A stretch of 64,000 nucleotides of DNA from Phaeobacter sp. 22II1-1F12B (GTDB taxonomy: Bacteria > Pseudomonadota > Alphaproteobacteria > Rhodobacterales > Rhodobacteraceae): the NCBI RefSeq assembly GCF_002210165.1, contig NZ_AQQP01000010.1, positions 1-64,000 on the forward strand. The letters are read 5' to 3'. Below the pieces are notes generated by a model. That model was given only the letters and a program-made list of their open reading frames with translations, was not told the DNA's origin and ran no database searches. Below are positions 46,483 through 56,614 of the stretch, in pieces; the stretch's first letter is position 1, and each line of letters begins with the position of its first letter. A program made the position numbers and the translations under genes.

Positions 46483-47193
46483 ATGACCAGCCAGAGAAGG
46501 CCCGAAAAGATCGTCATCCTGACCGGGGCGGGCATATCCGCAGAAAGCGGGATGGGCACGTTCCGCGACGAGGGCGGGCTGTGGTCGCAGCACCGGATCG
46601 AGGATGTCGCCACGCCCGAAGGCTTTGCCCGCAACCCCTCGCTGGTTCAGGATTTTTACAACCAGCGCCGTCAGGCGGCCGCAAAAGCCGCGCCCAACCC
46701 CGCCCATCTGGCGCTGGCCCGGTTGCAGCGGGAATGGCCGGGCGAGGTGGTGATCGTGACGCAGAATGTCGATGCGCTGCACGAGGCAGGCGGGTCTGAA
46801 TCGGTCATCCACATGCATGGCGAACTGGCCGGGGCGCTCTGCGCCGCCTGCGGCCACCGGTGGACCGCGCCCGAGAGCATGGCCGTCGGAGAGCCCTGCC
46901 CGCAATGCGCCAACCCGACCGCACGGCCCGATGTCGTCTGGTTCGGCGAAATGCCCTATCACATGGAAGAGATTTTCACCCATCTCGCCGAGGCGGACAT
47001 CTTCGCCGCCATCGGCACCTCGGGTCAGGTCTATCCCGCCGCCGCCTTTGTTCAAGAGGCCGCCGCTTCGGGCGCTCACACGATCGAGCTGAATCTCGAC
47101 CCGTCCGCCGTCGTGTCCGATTTCGCAGAAACCCGCCCCGGCCCGGCGGGACAGACCGTCCCCAAATGGGTCAGCGAGTTGCTGGGGTCTTAA
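46483..47193 (+). CDS. cobB: Sirtuin-type NAD-dependent protein deacylase (CobB)
   Basis: 236 residues. NAD-binding GAGISAESGMGTFR at 15-28, the TQNVDALHE motif at 93-101 and catalytic His112 are present. A structural zinc site has Cys120, Cys123, Cys139 and Cys142. Tyr59 and Arg62 in FYNQRR match the acyl-pocket residues of class III sirtuins, so desuccinylation is possible as well as deacetylation. CobB reactivates acyl-CoA synthetases acetylated on their catalytic lysine, and three such ligases are encoded in this window. Confidence 0.93.
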   Translation: MTSQRRPEKIVILTGAGISAESGMGTFRDEGGLWSQHRIEDVATPEGFARNPSLVQDFYNQRRQAAAKAAPNPAHLALARLQREWPGEVVIVTQNVDALHEAGGSESVIHMHGELAGALCAACGHRWTAPESMAVGEPCPQCANPTARPDVVWFGEMPYHMEEIFTHLAEADIFAAIGTSGQVYPAAAFVQEAAASGAHTIELNLDPSAVVSDFAETRPGPAGQTVPKWVSELLGS

Positions 47194-47627
47194 CGCGTCG
47201 GATTGACCGGCAGGTCGATGTTGATCTCGCCTGCCCGCTCAAAAGTCAGCGTGACCGGCACCGTGTCGCCATCATTCAACGGGCGGGTCAGCCCCATCAG
47301 CATAATATGGTCGCCACCACGTTCAAGCGCATGGCTGGTCCCGGCGCCAAGCGGCAGACCGCCCTCGATCTCTCCCATCCGGGCAACGCCGTTGTCATCG
47401 ACCTCATGCGTATGAAGCGCCACCATCGATGCTGCCTCGCTGGCCGCCGAAACCAGCCGGTCATCCTGATCGCCGCTGTTCGCAAGTTCCATGAAAGCCG
47501 CTGCCGTGGGCGCGTTCGGGCGCGAGGTAATCAGGTAACCGTCGCGGACCTCGATGCTACCTTCGGCCATCGCCACGGACGCCAGCACCGCCATGACGCC
47601 CGCCAGCAGGATCATTTTTACCGACAT
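47190..47627 (-). CDS. PCu(A)C copper chaperone
   Basis: 145 residues with a signal peptide (MSVKMILLAGVMAVLASVAMA). Copper ligands follow the family pattern: His74, Met84, His107 and Met109 in DHIML. PCu(A)C proteins deliver copper in the periplasm, chiefly to the CuA site of cytochrome oxidase. It overlaps the convergent cobB by four bases. No other oxidase assembly gene is adjacent. Confidence 0.9.
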   Translation of the reverse strand: MSVKMILLAGVMAVLASVAMAEGSIEVRDGYLITSRPNAPTAAAFMELANSGDQDDRLVSAASEAASMVALHTHEVDDNGVARMGEIEGGLPLGAGTSHALERGGDHIMLMGLTRPLNDGDTVPVTLTFERAGEINIDLPVNPTR

Positions 47628-47672
47628 GGTCTTCTCCTCGTTACGTTCTATTCAAACAGGCGCGACAAGCGC

Positions 47673-47698
47673 AAAAAGCCCCGCCGAAGCGGAGCTTT
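47673..47698 (-). terminator. Terminator of rpmB
   Basis: On the minus strand, AAGCTCCGC pairs with GCGGGGCTT around TTCG with one T-G pair, followed by TTTG. It lies 26 bases after the rpmB stop. Confidence 0.85.
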
Positions 47699-47723
47699 GC
47701 AATTCGTGATCGTCAGAAACGGA

Positions 47724-48011
47724 TCAGGCCGAAGCAGAAGCTTTGGCGATCTCTTTCTTGATCTTCAGAACGCGCGACGACAGTTCGGTGTCCTTGGCTT
47801 TCGCCAGGAACTTGTCGAGCCCACCGCGGTGGTCAACGCTGCGCAGGGCAGATGCGGAGATGCGCATCTTGATGCCGCGGCCGAGCGCTTCGGACTGCAG
47901 GGTAACGTCGTTCAGGTTCGGCAGGAAACGCCGACGGGTTTTGTTGTTGGCGTGGCTGACATTGTTGCCAGACATCGGGCCTTTTCCGGTCAATTCGCAA
48001 ACGCGCGACAT
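47724..48011 (-). CDS. rpmB: 50S ribosomal protein L28
   Basis: 95 residues starting [20 protein letters not shown], with [13 protein letters not shown] and [15 protein letters not shown], the standard L28 sequence of alphaproteobacteria. The start at 48011 follows AGAGGAT at 48015-48021 on the minus strand. It is a single-gene unit with its own terminator. Confidence 0.97.
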   Translation of the reverse strand: MSRVCELTGKGPMSGNNVSHANNKTRRRFLPNLNDVTLQSEALGRGIKMRISASALRSVDHRGGLDKFLAKAKDTELSSRVLKIKKEIAKASASA

Positions 48012-48175
48012 GAGATCATCCTCTGGTTCGTCATCGGGCGCGTCAGGTGGCCCGGTCAAAACATAAGGACGCCGCAAATTGCCGCGCCCTGAATTCGTTT
48101 GCTGCGTTTAGGGGGAATCGCGACGAGCGTCAAGGGCGAAGACCGGCTTTCCCGGCAAATCCGCTCAAACCCGCC

Positions 48176-49168
48176 TTAGTCCGGATCGGCAGGGGTTTCG
48201 CCCAGCCTGCCAAGGATTTCGCGGGCGGCCATGACCGGGGCCATATCGCCGTCGGCCACCTTGTCGCCAAGCTCTTCCATTAGCGCGCGCATGGCCGGGG
48301 TTTCAAGCTGCGACATCAACGCCTGCTGCACTTCCTGCCGGAACCAGTACCGCGCCTGCGCCGCCCGCCGTCCCTGCCAGTGACCGTTCTCGCGCCGCCA
48401 GTCGGTGAGCGCGCGCATTTCTTCCCATGCCTTGTCCAGACCGCTTTCCTCGACCGCCGAGACCATCAGCGCCTTGGGAAAACCCTCGGGATCCTGCGGG
48501 CGTTTTCGCAAGAGCCGCAGCGCGCCCGCGTAATCGCTACAGGTGCGCATCGCGGTGGGTTTCAGATCGCCATCGGCTTTGTTCACAAGGATCAGGTCGG
48601 CCATTTCCATGATGCCGCGCTTGACCCCCTGCAATTCGTCGCCGCCCGCCGGGGCGAGCAAGAGCACGAACAGGTCGGACATTTCCGCAACCACAGTTTC
48701 CGACTGACCAACCCCCACGGTTTCAATCAGCACCACGTCAAAGCCCGCCGCCTCGCACAGGGCCACCGCCTCGCGGGAGCGGCGCGCCACCCCGCCCAGA
48801 TGCGTCTGGCTGGGCGAAGGCCGGATAAAGGCATTGGGATCGCGCGACAGCCGGTCCATCCGGGTCTTGTCGCCAAGGATCGACCCGCCCGAGCGCGCGC
48901 TCGACGGATCCACGGCCAGCACCGCAACGCGCAGCCCCTGCCCGGTCAGCATCATGCCGAAACTCTCGATAAAGGTGGATTTGCCCACCCCCGGCGTGCC
49001 GGAAAGACCGATCCGCAGCGCCTCGCGCCCTGACCCTGCCAGTTCGTCCAGCAGTTCTCCGGCGGCGGCGCGATGATCGTCGCGGCGGCTTTCCACCAGC
49101 GTGATCGCCCGCGCCAGCGCGCGCCGGTCGCCCCTAAGGATCTTTGCGCCCAGCTCTTTGATATCCAT
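48176..49168 (-). CDS. meaB: MeaB/ArgK-type GTPase, methylmalonyl-CoA mutase chaperone
   Basis: 330 residues. The P-loop is GTPGVGKS at 57-64, VDPSSARSGGSILGDKTRM follows, then ETVGVGQSE and NKADGDLK, a G3E-family signature set. MeaB gates B12 transfer to methylmalonyl-CoA mutase and protects it. It completes the propionyl-CoA to succinyl-CoA route that prpE feeds. The mutase itself is not in the window. The start at 49168 (MDIKELGAKI) is chosen over a GTG at 49198. Confidence 0.95.
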   Translation of the reverse strand: MDIKELGAKILRGDRRALARAITLVESRRDDHRAAAGELLDELAGSGREALRIGLSGTPGVGKSTFIESFGMMLTGQGLRVAVLAVDPSSARSGGSILGDKTRMDRLSRDPNAFIRPSPSQTHLGGVARRSREAVALCEAAGFDVVLIETVGVGQSETVVAEMSDLFVLLLAPAGGDELQGVKRGIMEMADLILVNKADGDLKPTAMRTCSDYAGALRLLRKRPQDPEGFPKALMVSAVEESGLDKAWEEMRALTDWRRENGHWQGRRAAQARYWFRQEVQQALMSQLETPAMRALMEELGDKVADGDMAPVMAAREILGRLGETPADPD

Positions 49169-49272
49169 GCCTGCGTCCCGTCTTTTCGCCTCGGATACAT
49201 GACGCATCGGGCCCCGCAATGTCCAGAGCCGCCCGGCTGGACCTTGGCCACCGCTTTGGCGATAAGCGAGCC

Positions 49273-51726
49273 ATGTCAAAGACCACCCTGCCCATCGACG
49301 CGGCCCTGCCCGACCTGATCGACGCCCTGCGCGCACAGGGCCGCGCCGTGCTGCAAGCGCCCCCCGGTGCGGGCAAGACAACCCGCGTGCCGCTGGCGAT
49401 GCTCGACGCCCATTTGACCAAGGGGCGCATCGTCATGCTCGAACCCCGCCGCCTTGCCGCCCGCGCCGCAGCTGAACGCATGGCCGACAGCCTTGGCGAA
49501 CCGGTCGGGCAGACCGTTGGCTATCGCATTCGCGGCGAATCCAAGACCTCAAAGGCCACGCGGATCGAGGTTGTCACCGAAGGCATCCTGACCCGGATGC
49601 TGCAATCCGACCCGGACCTGCCCGGCGTCGGCGCGGTGATCTTCGACGAATTCCACGAACGCTCACTGAATGCCGATCTTGGCCTCGCGCTTTGCCTCGA
49701 GGTCGCGGGCGCCCTGCGCGACGACCTCATCCTGCTGGCCATGTCGGCCACGCTGGATGCCGGGCCGGTGGGCGCGCTGATGGATGCCCCGCTCGTCACC
49801 TCGGAGGGGCGCAGTTACCCGGTAGAAACCCGCTGGCTCGACCGGCCTCTTGGCCCGCAGGCGCGGCGGGTTGACGCGCTGGCGGACCTTGTGGTGCAGG
49901 CCGAAAAGGAAACCCGCCCCACCGGCGGCGGCATTCTGGTCTTCCTCCCCGGCGAGGGCGAAATCCGCCGTGTTGAAACCATGCTAAGCGCCCGTCTGCC
50001 GCAGGAATGCCAGATCCGCCCGCTTTTCGGCGCGATGAAATTCGACGCCCAGCGCGCCGCCATTGCACCGCTTGCCAAGGGCCGGAAAGTCGTCCTTGCG
50101 ACCTCCATCGCCGAAACGTCACTTACCATCGAAGACATCCGCGTCGTGGTGGATGCGGGCCAGTCGCGCCGCGCGCGGTTCGATCCCGGCTCGGGCATGT
50201 CGCGGCTAGTGACCGAACGTGTCACCCGCGCCGAGGCGGAGCAACGCCGGGGCCGCGCCGGACGTGTGGCGGAAGGCACCTGTTACCGGCTTTGGACCCG
50301 TGGCGAGGAAGGCGCGCTTGCCGCTTTTCCCCCGGCCGAGATCGAGGCGGCCGACCTCACCGGTCTGGCGCTGGAACTGGCACTCTGGGGCGCGCAGCCG
50401 GGCGATCTGCCCTTTCTGACCGCCCCGCCCGAGGGCGCGATGGCCGAGGCGCAGACCCTGCTGCATATGCTTGGCGCATTGGACGATGCGGGCCGCATCA
50501 CCGAGCATGGGCGCGCCCTCTCTGCCCTGCCCCTGCACCCGCGTCTGGCCCATATGCTGGTTGTCGCCGGAAGTGACGCCGCCCCCCTTGCCGCGCTGAT
50601 GGCCGAACGCGACCCCCTGCGCGGCGCGCCCGTCGATCTGGCGCTGCGTCTGAAAGCCCTGCGCGATCCCGGTGGTTTTGCCCGCCAGCACCGGTATGAG
50701 CTGAACCGGGGCGTGGTCGAACGCATCCGAACGGAAAGCAAACGTCTGGCCCGTCAGCAGGGCGCGACCACATCGCACAGCCCCGCCACCATGGCCGCGC
50801 TCGCCTATCCCGACAGGATCGGCCAGCGTCGCAAGGGCGATGCCGCGCGCTATGTGCTCTCGGGTGGAAAAGGCGCGGTGATGACGGATTCCGATCCGCT
50901 GGCCAATGCGCCTTATCTCGTGGCAATCGACACCGACGGCAACCCGCGCGAGGCGCGCATCCGGCTGGCCACCCAGATCACCGAATCCGAAATTCGAGAC
51001 CTATTTGCGGATCAGATCGGCTGGCACGACGTCTGCGAATGGTCCCGGCGCGACAATCGCGTGGTGGCGCGGCAGCAGGAAAGGCTCGGCGCGATCACCC
51101 TTTCAGACCGTATCTGGAAAGACGCGCCGGACGAGGCCATCGCCCGAGCCATGCTGGATGGTATCCGCATACTGGGCTTGCGGCTGAAAGGCGCGGCATG
51201 GCGCTTTGCCGCGCGGGTCGAACTGGTCCGGGCCGAGGGCGCGGACCTGCCCGCCATGACCGAAGCCGCACTGATGGAGAGCCTTGAGGACTGGCTTCTG
51301 CCGATGCTCTCGGGCGTGCGTTCCGCGCAGGACTGGAAAGGGTTCGATGTCCTCCCCGCCCTGCGCGCGATGCTGAACTGGGACCAGCAGCAGCTTGTCG
51401 ATCGCGAGGCCCCGGCCCGGTTCACCACCCCGCTGGGCCGCGAGGTGCCCATCGATTACGGCGAGGACGGCCCCGAGATTTCGCTCCGTCTGCAGGAAGT
51501 CTTTGGCGTCACCCGGCACCCGACCAGCGGCGGTGTGCCGCTTAAGATCACGCTGCTGTCGCCCGCCCAGCGCCCGATCCAGATTACCCGCGATCTGCCG
51601 GGTTTCTGGGCCGGGTCTTATGCGGATGTGCGCAAGGATATGCGCGCGAGCTACCCCAAGCACCCCTGGCCCGAGGACCCGACGCAGGCCGATCCGACCC
51701 TGCGCGCCAAACCTCGTAATCGTTAG
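49273..51726 (+). CDS. hrpB: ATP-dependent helicase HrpB
   Basis: 817 residues of a DEAH-type helicase. Motif I is PPGAGKTT at 30-37, DEFH at 125-128, SATL near 152, and QRRGRAGR in motif VI. The C-terminal HrpB region is present, ending DPTLRAKPRNR. Its cellular role in bacteria is poorly defined. The ATG at 49273 is preferred over an upstream frame start at 49219 inside the divergent meaB leader. Convergent with the MFS gene two bases away. Confidence 0.94.
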   Translation: MSKTTLPIDAALPDLIDALRAQGRAVLQAPPGAGKTTRVPLAMLDAHLTKGRIVMLEPRRLAARAAAERMADSLGEPVGQTVGYRIRGESKTSKATRIEVVTEGILTRMLQSDPDLPGVGAVIFDEFHERSLNADLGLALCLEVAGALRDDLILLAMSATLDAGPVGALMDAPLVTSEGRSYPVETRWLDRPLGPQARRVDALADLVVQAEKETRPTGGGILVFLPGEGEIRRVETMLSARLPQECQIRPLFGAMKFDAQRAAIAPLAKGRKVVLATSIAETSLTIEDIRVVVDAGQSRRARFDPGSGMSRLVTERVTRAEAEQRRGRAGRVAEGTCYRLWTRGEEGALAAFPPAEIEAADLTGLALELALWGAQPGDLPFLTAPPEGAMAEAQTLLHMLGALDDAGRITEHGRALSALPLHPRLAHMLVVAGSDAAPLAALMAERDPLRGAPVDLALRLKALRDPGGFARQHRYELNRGVVERIRTESKRLARQQGATTSHSPATMAALAYPDRIGQRRKGDAARYVLSGGKGAVMTDSDPLANAPYLVAIDTDGNPREARIRLATQITESEIRDLFADQIGWHDVCEWSRRDNRVVARQQERLGAITLSDRIWKDAPDEAIARAMLDGIRILGLRLKGAAWRFAARVELVRAEGADLPAMTEAALMESLEDWLLPMLSGVRSAQDWKGFDVLPALRAMLNWDQQQLVDREAPARFTTPLGREVPIDYGEDGPEISLRLQEVFGVTRHPTSGGVPLKITLLSPAQRPIQITRDLPGFWAGSYADVRKDMRASYPKHPWPEDPTQADPTLRAKPRNR

Positions 51727-51728
51727 GA

Positions 51729-53303
51729 TTACTCTGCCGGGGTCTGTCCCGCCGCCTGTGCTGTCTGCGCCGGGGTCCGCGAGACCTGCGCGCCGGGCAG
51801 CGTATCGGACAGCGGGCGTTCGATCATCAGCATCGCGATACCGCTGGCAACGCAGGCCAGAACGGCCGCCGTCCAGAACACCGGGTGCAGCGCGTGGGCG
51901 ATCCCCTGCACCACCGCTTCGCGCATGCCGTCATCCATCGCCGCGATGGTCTGCGCGCTCAACCCGCGCGGGTTGGTGCCCGGCAGCACATCGCCCAGAT
52001 GACGGCTAAGCCCAGCGGCAAACAACGCGCCAAAGGCCGCCGTACCAAGCGAGCCGCCAATCATGCGGAACATATTGGCGCTGGCCGTCCCGACCCCCAC
52101 CATACGCGGCGGCACGCAGTTCTGGATCGCGGTCACACCGACGCCCATCACCGGCCCGATCCCCAAGCCCGTCATCAGCATGAAAAGCACGATCAGCGGG
52201 TTCGGCGTATGCGGCGTCAGTGTCGCCATCAGCGTCATCGCTACCGCCAGCAGCAGGGTCGAGAATACCGGCAGGTACTTGTACCGACCCGTCCGCGACA
52301 TGAACTGCCCGGCCAGCGTCGAGGCGGTGATCAGCCCGACCATCATCGGAAAGGTGAACATCCCCGAGGCCGAGGGCGACACGCCTTTCACCACCTGCAT
52401 GAAGAAGGGAACGAAGGTGATCGTCGTGAACATGCAGATCCCGGTGATGAAACCAACCGAATTCGACACGATGAAGTTGTTGATTTTGAACAGGCTCAGC
52501 GGCAAGAGCGGTTCCGGCGCGCGGGTCTCGGCCACGAGGAAACCGATCAGGGCCGTCACCGCGCCCGCATAAAGCGCCAACATGGTCGCGCTGTCCCATG
52601 CGAATGTCTGCCCGCCAAGGCTGGCCACGATCACCAGAACCGACAGCAGCAACGCAAGGCAGGAGGCACCGATATAGTCGATCTTGGGGCGTTTGCCCGG
52701 CTCCGGCGTTTCCAGCGCAAAGGCCAGCACGACAAAGACCAGCACGCCCAGCGGCAGGTTCATCAGGAAGATCCAGTGCCAGTTGATATGCTGCACGATG
52801 AACCCGCCCGCGAGCGGCCCGATCACCGTCGACATGCCGAAGACCGCGCCCATCAGCCCCTGAAACCGGCCCCGCTGGCGCGGTGGCAGCACGTCGGCAA
52901 TCGTCGCCATCGACACCACGATCAGCCCGCCGCCACCAAGCCCCTGCACTGCGCGACCCAGTACCAGAAGCCAGATATTCGGTGCCAGCGAACAGATGAT
53001 CGACCCGGTCAGGAATACGATGATCCCCGATTGCAGGATCGCCTTGCGCCCGAAAAGATCCCCCAGCTTGCCGAAAATCGGCGCGGCCACCGTGGCGGCC
53101 AGCAGATAGGCGGTGATCACCCATGTGATCTGGTCCAATCCCCCCAGTTCTCCGACAATCGTGGGCAAAGCGGTGGTGACCACCGTCTGCCCCAACGAGG
53201 CAAGGAAAAGCGTGACCGCCACGGCCGAGAGAACCACGCGAATGCGGGTCCAGTCGAGCGCGTCATCGGCAGAAGAATCGGGTTGCGGGTGTACGTCAGA
53301 CAA
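51729..53303 (-). CDS. MFS multidrug exporter, DHA2 (EmrB/QacA) type
   Basis: 524 residues with about 14 hydrophobic segments, characteristic of the DHA2 group. TALPTIVGELGGLDQITWV and LGDLFGRK (loop 2-3) are present, as is the motif C-type GAVFGMSTVIGPLAGG. It exports drugs or organic anions with protons. The start is TTG at 53303 (MSDVHPQP), as no ATG fits better. It is divergent from a MarR gene, which likely represses it. Confidence 0.92.
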   Translation of the reverse strand: MSDVHPQPDSSADDALDWTRIRVVLSAVAVTLFLASLGQTVVTTALPTIVGELGGLDQITWVITAYLLAATVAAPIFGKLGDLFGRKAILQSGIIVFLTGSIICSLAPNIWLLVLGRAVQGLGGGGLIVVSMATIADVLPPRQRGRFQGLMGAVFGMSTVIGPLAGGFIVQHINWHWIFLMNLPLGVLVFVVLAFALETPEPGKRPKIDYIGASCLALLLSVLVIVASLGGQTFAWDSATMLALYAGAVTALIGFLVAETRAPEPLLPLSLFKINNFIVSNSVGFITGICMFTTITFVPFFMQVVKGVSPSASGMFTFPMMVGLITASTLAGQFMSRTGRYKYLPVFSTLLLAVAMTLMATLTPHTPNPLIVLFMLMTGLGIGPVMGVGVTAIQNCVPPRMVGVGTASANMFRMIGGSLGTAAFGALFAAGLSRHLGDVLPGTNPRGLSAQTIAAMDDGMREAVVQGIAHALHPVFWTAAVLACVASGIAMLMIERPLSDTLPGAQVSRTPAQTAQAAGQTPAE

Positions 53304-53395
53304 TTTTCAAACCTAGCGAACAAAAAAGAGCCGAGACGGCGCATGTCATGGGCTTGAACGGCCGTCCCGGGCTCAGGGGGGAGTATGGAAAGCCC

Positions 53396-53422
53396 TGTGT
53401 TACGATCATATATGTGTTACGA
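53396..53422. promoter_or_regulatory. Direct-repeat operator between MFS exporter and MarR gene
   Basis: TGTGTTACGA occurs twice, at 53396-53405 and 53413-53422, 17 bases apart, in an AT-rich stretch between the divergent start codons. Imperfect inverted half-sites (TGTTAC and TTACA) are also nearby. This is the likely MarR binding region and promoter. Confidence 0.5.
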
Positions 53423-53473
53423 ACAATTACATGTCAACAGCACGTATTGCGGCATGGCATGCTTTTGTGGAAT

Positions 53474-54112
53474 ATGCGGCTCAACCAACCGGAGGACGGA
53501 TCGATACCGACGCGCGACACCCATCTAAAGAGTTTTCTGGCCAAGGCCGGAATCGACGGACAAGTGGCCGAAGCAGCCCTGACGCTCGATGCCGTGCTGC
53601 AACGCTGGCGCCGCCGCGTCTCCAAGCAGGAACTGGGCCATAGCGCGCTCAAGGCGCTGGAACTCAAGAACGAACTCGATCTGGCGCAGCTTGACGTCCT
53701 TGTCGCGATCCGCGCGCCTTTGAACGAATTCGGTGCCGACCAGCAACAGGAAACGATGGTCTCGACCATTGCCGAACGCCTGCGGATCGACCCGTCCCGC
53801 GCCTCGCGCCTTGTGAGCGAGCTGATCGAACGGGGCTATGCCCGCCGCGCGGTCAGCCAGCAGGATGCCCGCCGTACCATCGTGGAACTCACCGCCAAGG
53901 GAGAATCGGTGGTCGACGCCGTGCGGCGGTTCAAATTCCTCGTGATGGGCGAATTCCTGTCGGGCTGGAGCGAAGAGGAAATCGCCACCTTCATCCCGCT
54001 GATGGAACGCTTCAGCGCATGGACAGACGAGGCCGCGCAGGTCGGCCCCGACCGTTTCACGCAGGAAGTGGCTGAAATCGTGGCGCATATGCGCGAAACC
54101 GCCTCGGGGTGA
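53474..54112 (+). CDS. MarR family transcriptional regulator
   Basis: 212 residues from the ATG at 53474 (GTGGA just upstream); the frame stays open to 53348 but that would run through the operator. Domain: winged helix with TIAERLRIDPSRASRLVSELIERGYARRAV and the wing QQDARRTIVELTAKG, both typical MarR features. Other residues form the dimer helices. It is divergent from the MFS exporter, so it probably derepresses export when a ligand binds. Confidence 0.88.
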   Translation: MRLNQPEDGSIPTRDTHLKSFLAKAGIDGQVAEAALTLDAVLQRWRRRVSKQELGHSALKALELKNELDLAQLDVLVAIRAPLNEFGADQQQETMVSTIAERLRIDPSRASRLVSELIERGYARRAVSQQDARRTIVELTAKGESVVDAVRRFKFLVMGEFLSGWSEEEIATFIPLMERFSAWTDEAAQVGPDRFTQEVAEIVAHMRETASG

Positions 54113-54149
54113 CATTCCCAATGCCGGGGTCGCGCCCTACATCCCCTGC

Positions 54150-56573
54150 ATGAGTGCAGTTCCCCCGATCATCACCGGCTGGTTCGACAAACGCGGATGG
54201 GAGATCCATCCACATCAGCGCTCCATGCTGGAGCGCGCCGACAACCCCGCCACCCTGCTGATCGCCCCCACGGGAGGCGGCAAGACGATGGCGGGTTTCC
54301 TGCCCACCCTCGTCGATCTTGCAAAGACCCCGCGCGCGGGCATGCACACGCTCTATGTCAGCCCGCTCAAGGCGCTGGCCGCCGATATCAAGCGCAACCT
54401 GACCGGACCGGTAGCCGAGATGGGGCTCGACATCCGCATCGAGGACCGCACCGGCGACACCACCGCCACGCAAAAGAAACGCCAGCGGGTCGATCCACCG
54501 CAGATCCTGCTCACAACGCCCGAAAGCCTTGCGCTGCTGGTCTCATACGAGGACGCCCCGCGTATCTTTGCCGGGCTGAAGCGCATCGTCATCGACGAAA
54601 TCCACGCCCTGTCGGAAAGCAAGCGCGGCGATCAGCTGTTCCTCGCCCTCTCGCGCTTGCAGGTGCTCTGCCCGGATCTACGTCGCGTCGGGCTGTCGGC
54701 GACAGTGGGCGACCCCGCCGCCATCGCCACCCTGCTCGCCCGCCACCCGGACCCCTGCGACATCCTGCTGGCCGATCCCGGCCCCGCCCCAGATATCCAG
54801 ATGCTGACGACCGAGGAACGCCCGCCCTGGGCCGGGGGTGGCGCCGCCCATGCGATCCCGGCGGTTCTGGAACAGGTCAAGGCCCACAAGACCACGCTGA
54901 TCTTTCACAATACCCGCGCGCAGGCCGAGATATTCTTTCACAACCTCTGGCTCGCCAATGACGACAGCCTGCCCATCGGCATCCACCACGGCAGCCTCGA
55001 CAAGACCCAGCGCCAGCGGGTCGAAGCGGCGATGGTGAGGGGCGAGCTGCGCGCCATCGTCTGCACCGGCTCGCTCGATCTTGGCATCGACTGGGGCGAT
55101 GTGGATCTGGTGATCCAGATCGGCGCCCCGAAGAACGTCAAAAGGCTGGTGCAGCGGATCGGTCGTGCCAATCACCGCTATAACGCCCCCTCCAAGGCGC
55201 TGCTGGTTCCCGCCAACCGGTTCGAAGTGGTGGAATGTGTCGCCGCGCTCGAAGCCGTCCGCGAAGGCGATCTGGACGGCGAGCCGCGCCGCCCCGGCCC
55301 GCGCGACGTGCTCTGCCAGCATATCCTGATCGCCGCCTGTGCCGGCCCTTTCGATGCCGACGCGCTCTATGACGAGGTCACAACCGCCGGGGCCTATGCC
55401 ACCCTGCCCCGTGCCGAATTCGACGAATGTCTCGATTTCTGCGCCACCGGCGGCTATGCGCTGGCCGCTTATGACCGCTGGCAGCGCTTGAAACAACGCC
55501 CGGACGGGCTCTGGCAGTTGCGCGACCCCCGCGCTGCCCAGCGCATCCGCATGAACCTCGGCACGATTCAGGATACCGACACGCTCAAGGTGCGCCTGCG
55601 CCGCAACCGGGGCGGCAAGCCGCTTGGCGAGATCGAGGAAGGCTTTGCCGCCTCGCTCACCCCCGGGGATACTTTCCTGATCGGCGGCCAGATCGTACGC
55701 TATGAGGGTCTGCGCGAAATGACCGTCGAGGTCACCCGCCGCGCCGACAAGAAGCCCAAGATCGCCACCTTTGCCGGGACCAAGTTCGCCACCTCCACCC
55801 AGCTTTCCGACCGCATCCTGCGCATGTTCCAGCAAGACAGCTGGCCCGAGCTTCCGCCCCATACCGCCGAATGGCTGGCGCTGCAGCGCGATGTCTCGCG
55901 CCTGCCCGAACGCGGCCGGTTGCTGATCGAAAGCTTTCCCCATGACGGGCGCAAACATACCTGCGTCTACGGTTTCGCCGGGCGCAACGCGCAGCAGACC
56001 CTTGGCCTCTTGCTGACCAAGCGGATGGAGGAAATCGGGCTTCACCCGCTTGGCTTTGTCGCCACCGATTACGCGACGCTGATCTGGGGCCTCGACCGAC
56101 TTGACGACCCCGCGCCGCTCTTCGATCTCACTGCTTTGCAAGACGGTCTCGATAGCTGGCTTGCCGGCAACGCGGTGATGAAACGCACCTTTCGCGCCTC
56201 GGCCACCATCGCGGGGCTGATCGAACGCAACACCCCCTCGGCCCGCAAATCGGGGCGGCAGGCGACGTTTTCCTCCGATATCCTCTATGACACGCTGCAA
56301 AAATACGACCCAACCCACCTGATGCTCAAGATCACCCGCGAAGAGGCCCACACCGGCCTTGTCGATTTCGGCCGTATCGAAGAAATGGTCGCCCGCATAC
56401 AAGGCCGCATAGACCACAAGCGCCTGTCCCGCGTCACCCCGCTCGCCGCGCCGCTGCTGCTCGAGATGGGCCGCGTCCCGGTCGAAGGCGCTGCCGAGGA
56501 ACGCCTGCTCGCCGAAGAAGCCGAGCGCCTGCTGGAAACCGCCGGGATTGCCGATCTGACCGGCACCGCCTGA
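54150..56573 (+). CDS. Ligase-associated DEXH-box helicase (Lhr core type)
   Basis: 807 residues. Motif I IAPTGGGKTM at 38-47, DEIH at 149-152, SATVGD, and QRIGRANHR in motif VI, followed by the Lhr-type winged helix and DUF-like C-terminal region. This is the helicase usually linked to an ATP-dependent DNA ligase, a lambda-exonuclease-like nuclease and PdeM in DNA-damage loci. Here only PdeM follows, 41 bases downstream. The ligase and exonuclease are not in the window. Confidence 0.9.
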   Translation: MSAVPPIITGWFDKRGWEIHPHQRSMLERADNPATLLIAPTGGGKTMAGFLPTLVDLAKTPRAGMHTLYVSPLKALAADIKRNLTGPVAEMGLDIRIEDRTGDTTATQKKRQRVDPPQILLTTPESLALLVSYEDAPRIFAGLKRIVIDEIHALSESKRGDQLFLALSRLQVLCPDLRRVGLSATVGDPAAIATLLARHPDPCDILLADPGPAPDIQMLTTEERPPWAGGGAAHAIPAVLEQVKAHKTTLIFHNTRAQAEIFFHNLWLANDDSLPIGIHHGSLDKTQRQRVEAAMVRGELRAIVCTGSLDLGIDWGDVDLVIQIGAPKNVKRLVQRIGRANHRYNAPSKALLVPANRFEVVECVAALEAVREGDLDGEPRRPGPRDVLCQHILIAACAGPFDADALYDEVTTAGAYATLPRAEFDECLDFCATGGYALAAYDRWQRLKQRPDGLWQLRDPRAAQRIRMNLGTIQDTDTLKVRLRRNRGGKPLGEIEEGFAASLTPGDTFLIGGQIVRYEGLREMTVEVTRRADKKPKIATFAGTKFATSTQLSDRILRMFQQDSWPELPPHTAEWLALQRDVSRLPERGRLLIESFPHDGRKHTCVYGFAGRNAQQTLGLLLTKRMEEIGLHPLGFVATDYATLIWGLDRLDDPAPLFDLTALQDGLDSWLAGNAVMKRTFRASATIAGLIERNTPSARKSGRQATFSSDILYDTLQKYDPTHLMLKITREEAHTGLVDFGRIEEMVARIQGRIDHKRLSRVTPLAAPLLLEMGRVPVEGAAEERLLAEEAERLLETAGIADLTGTA

Positions 56574-56614
56574 AACCGCTTGCAAAACCGTCCGCCCTAA
56601 GCAAGGAACGGAGC

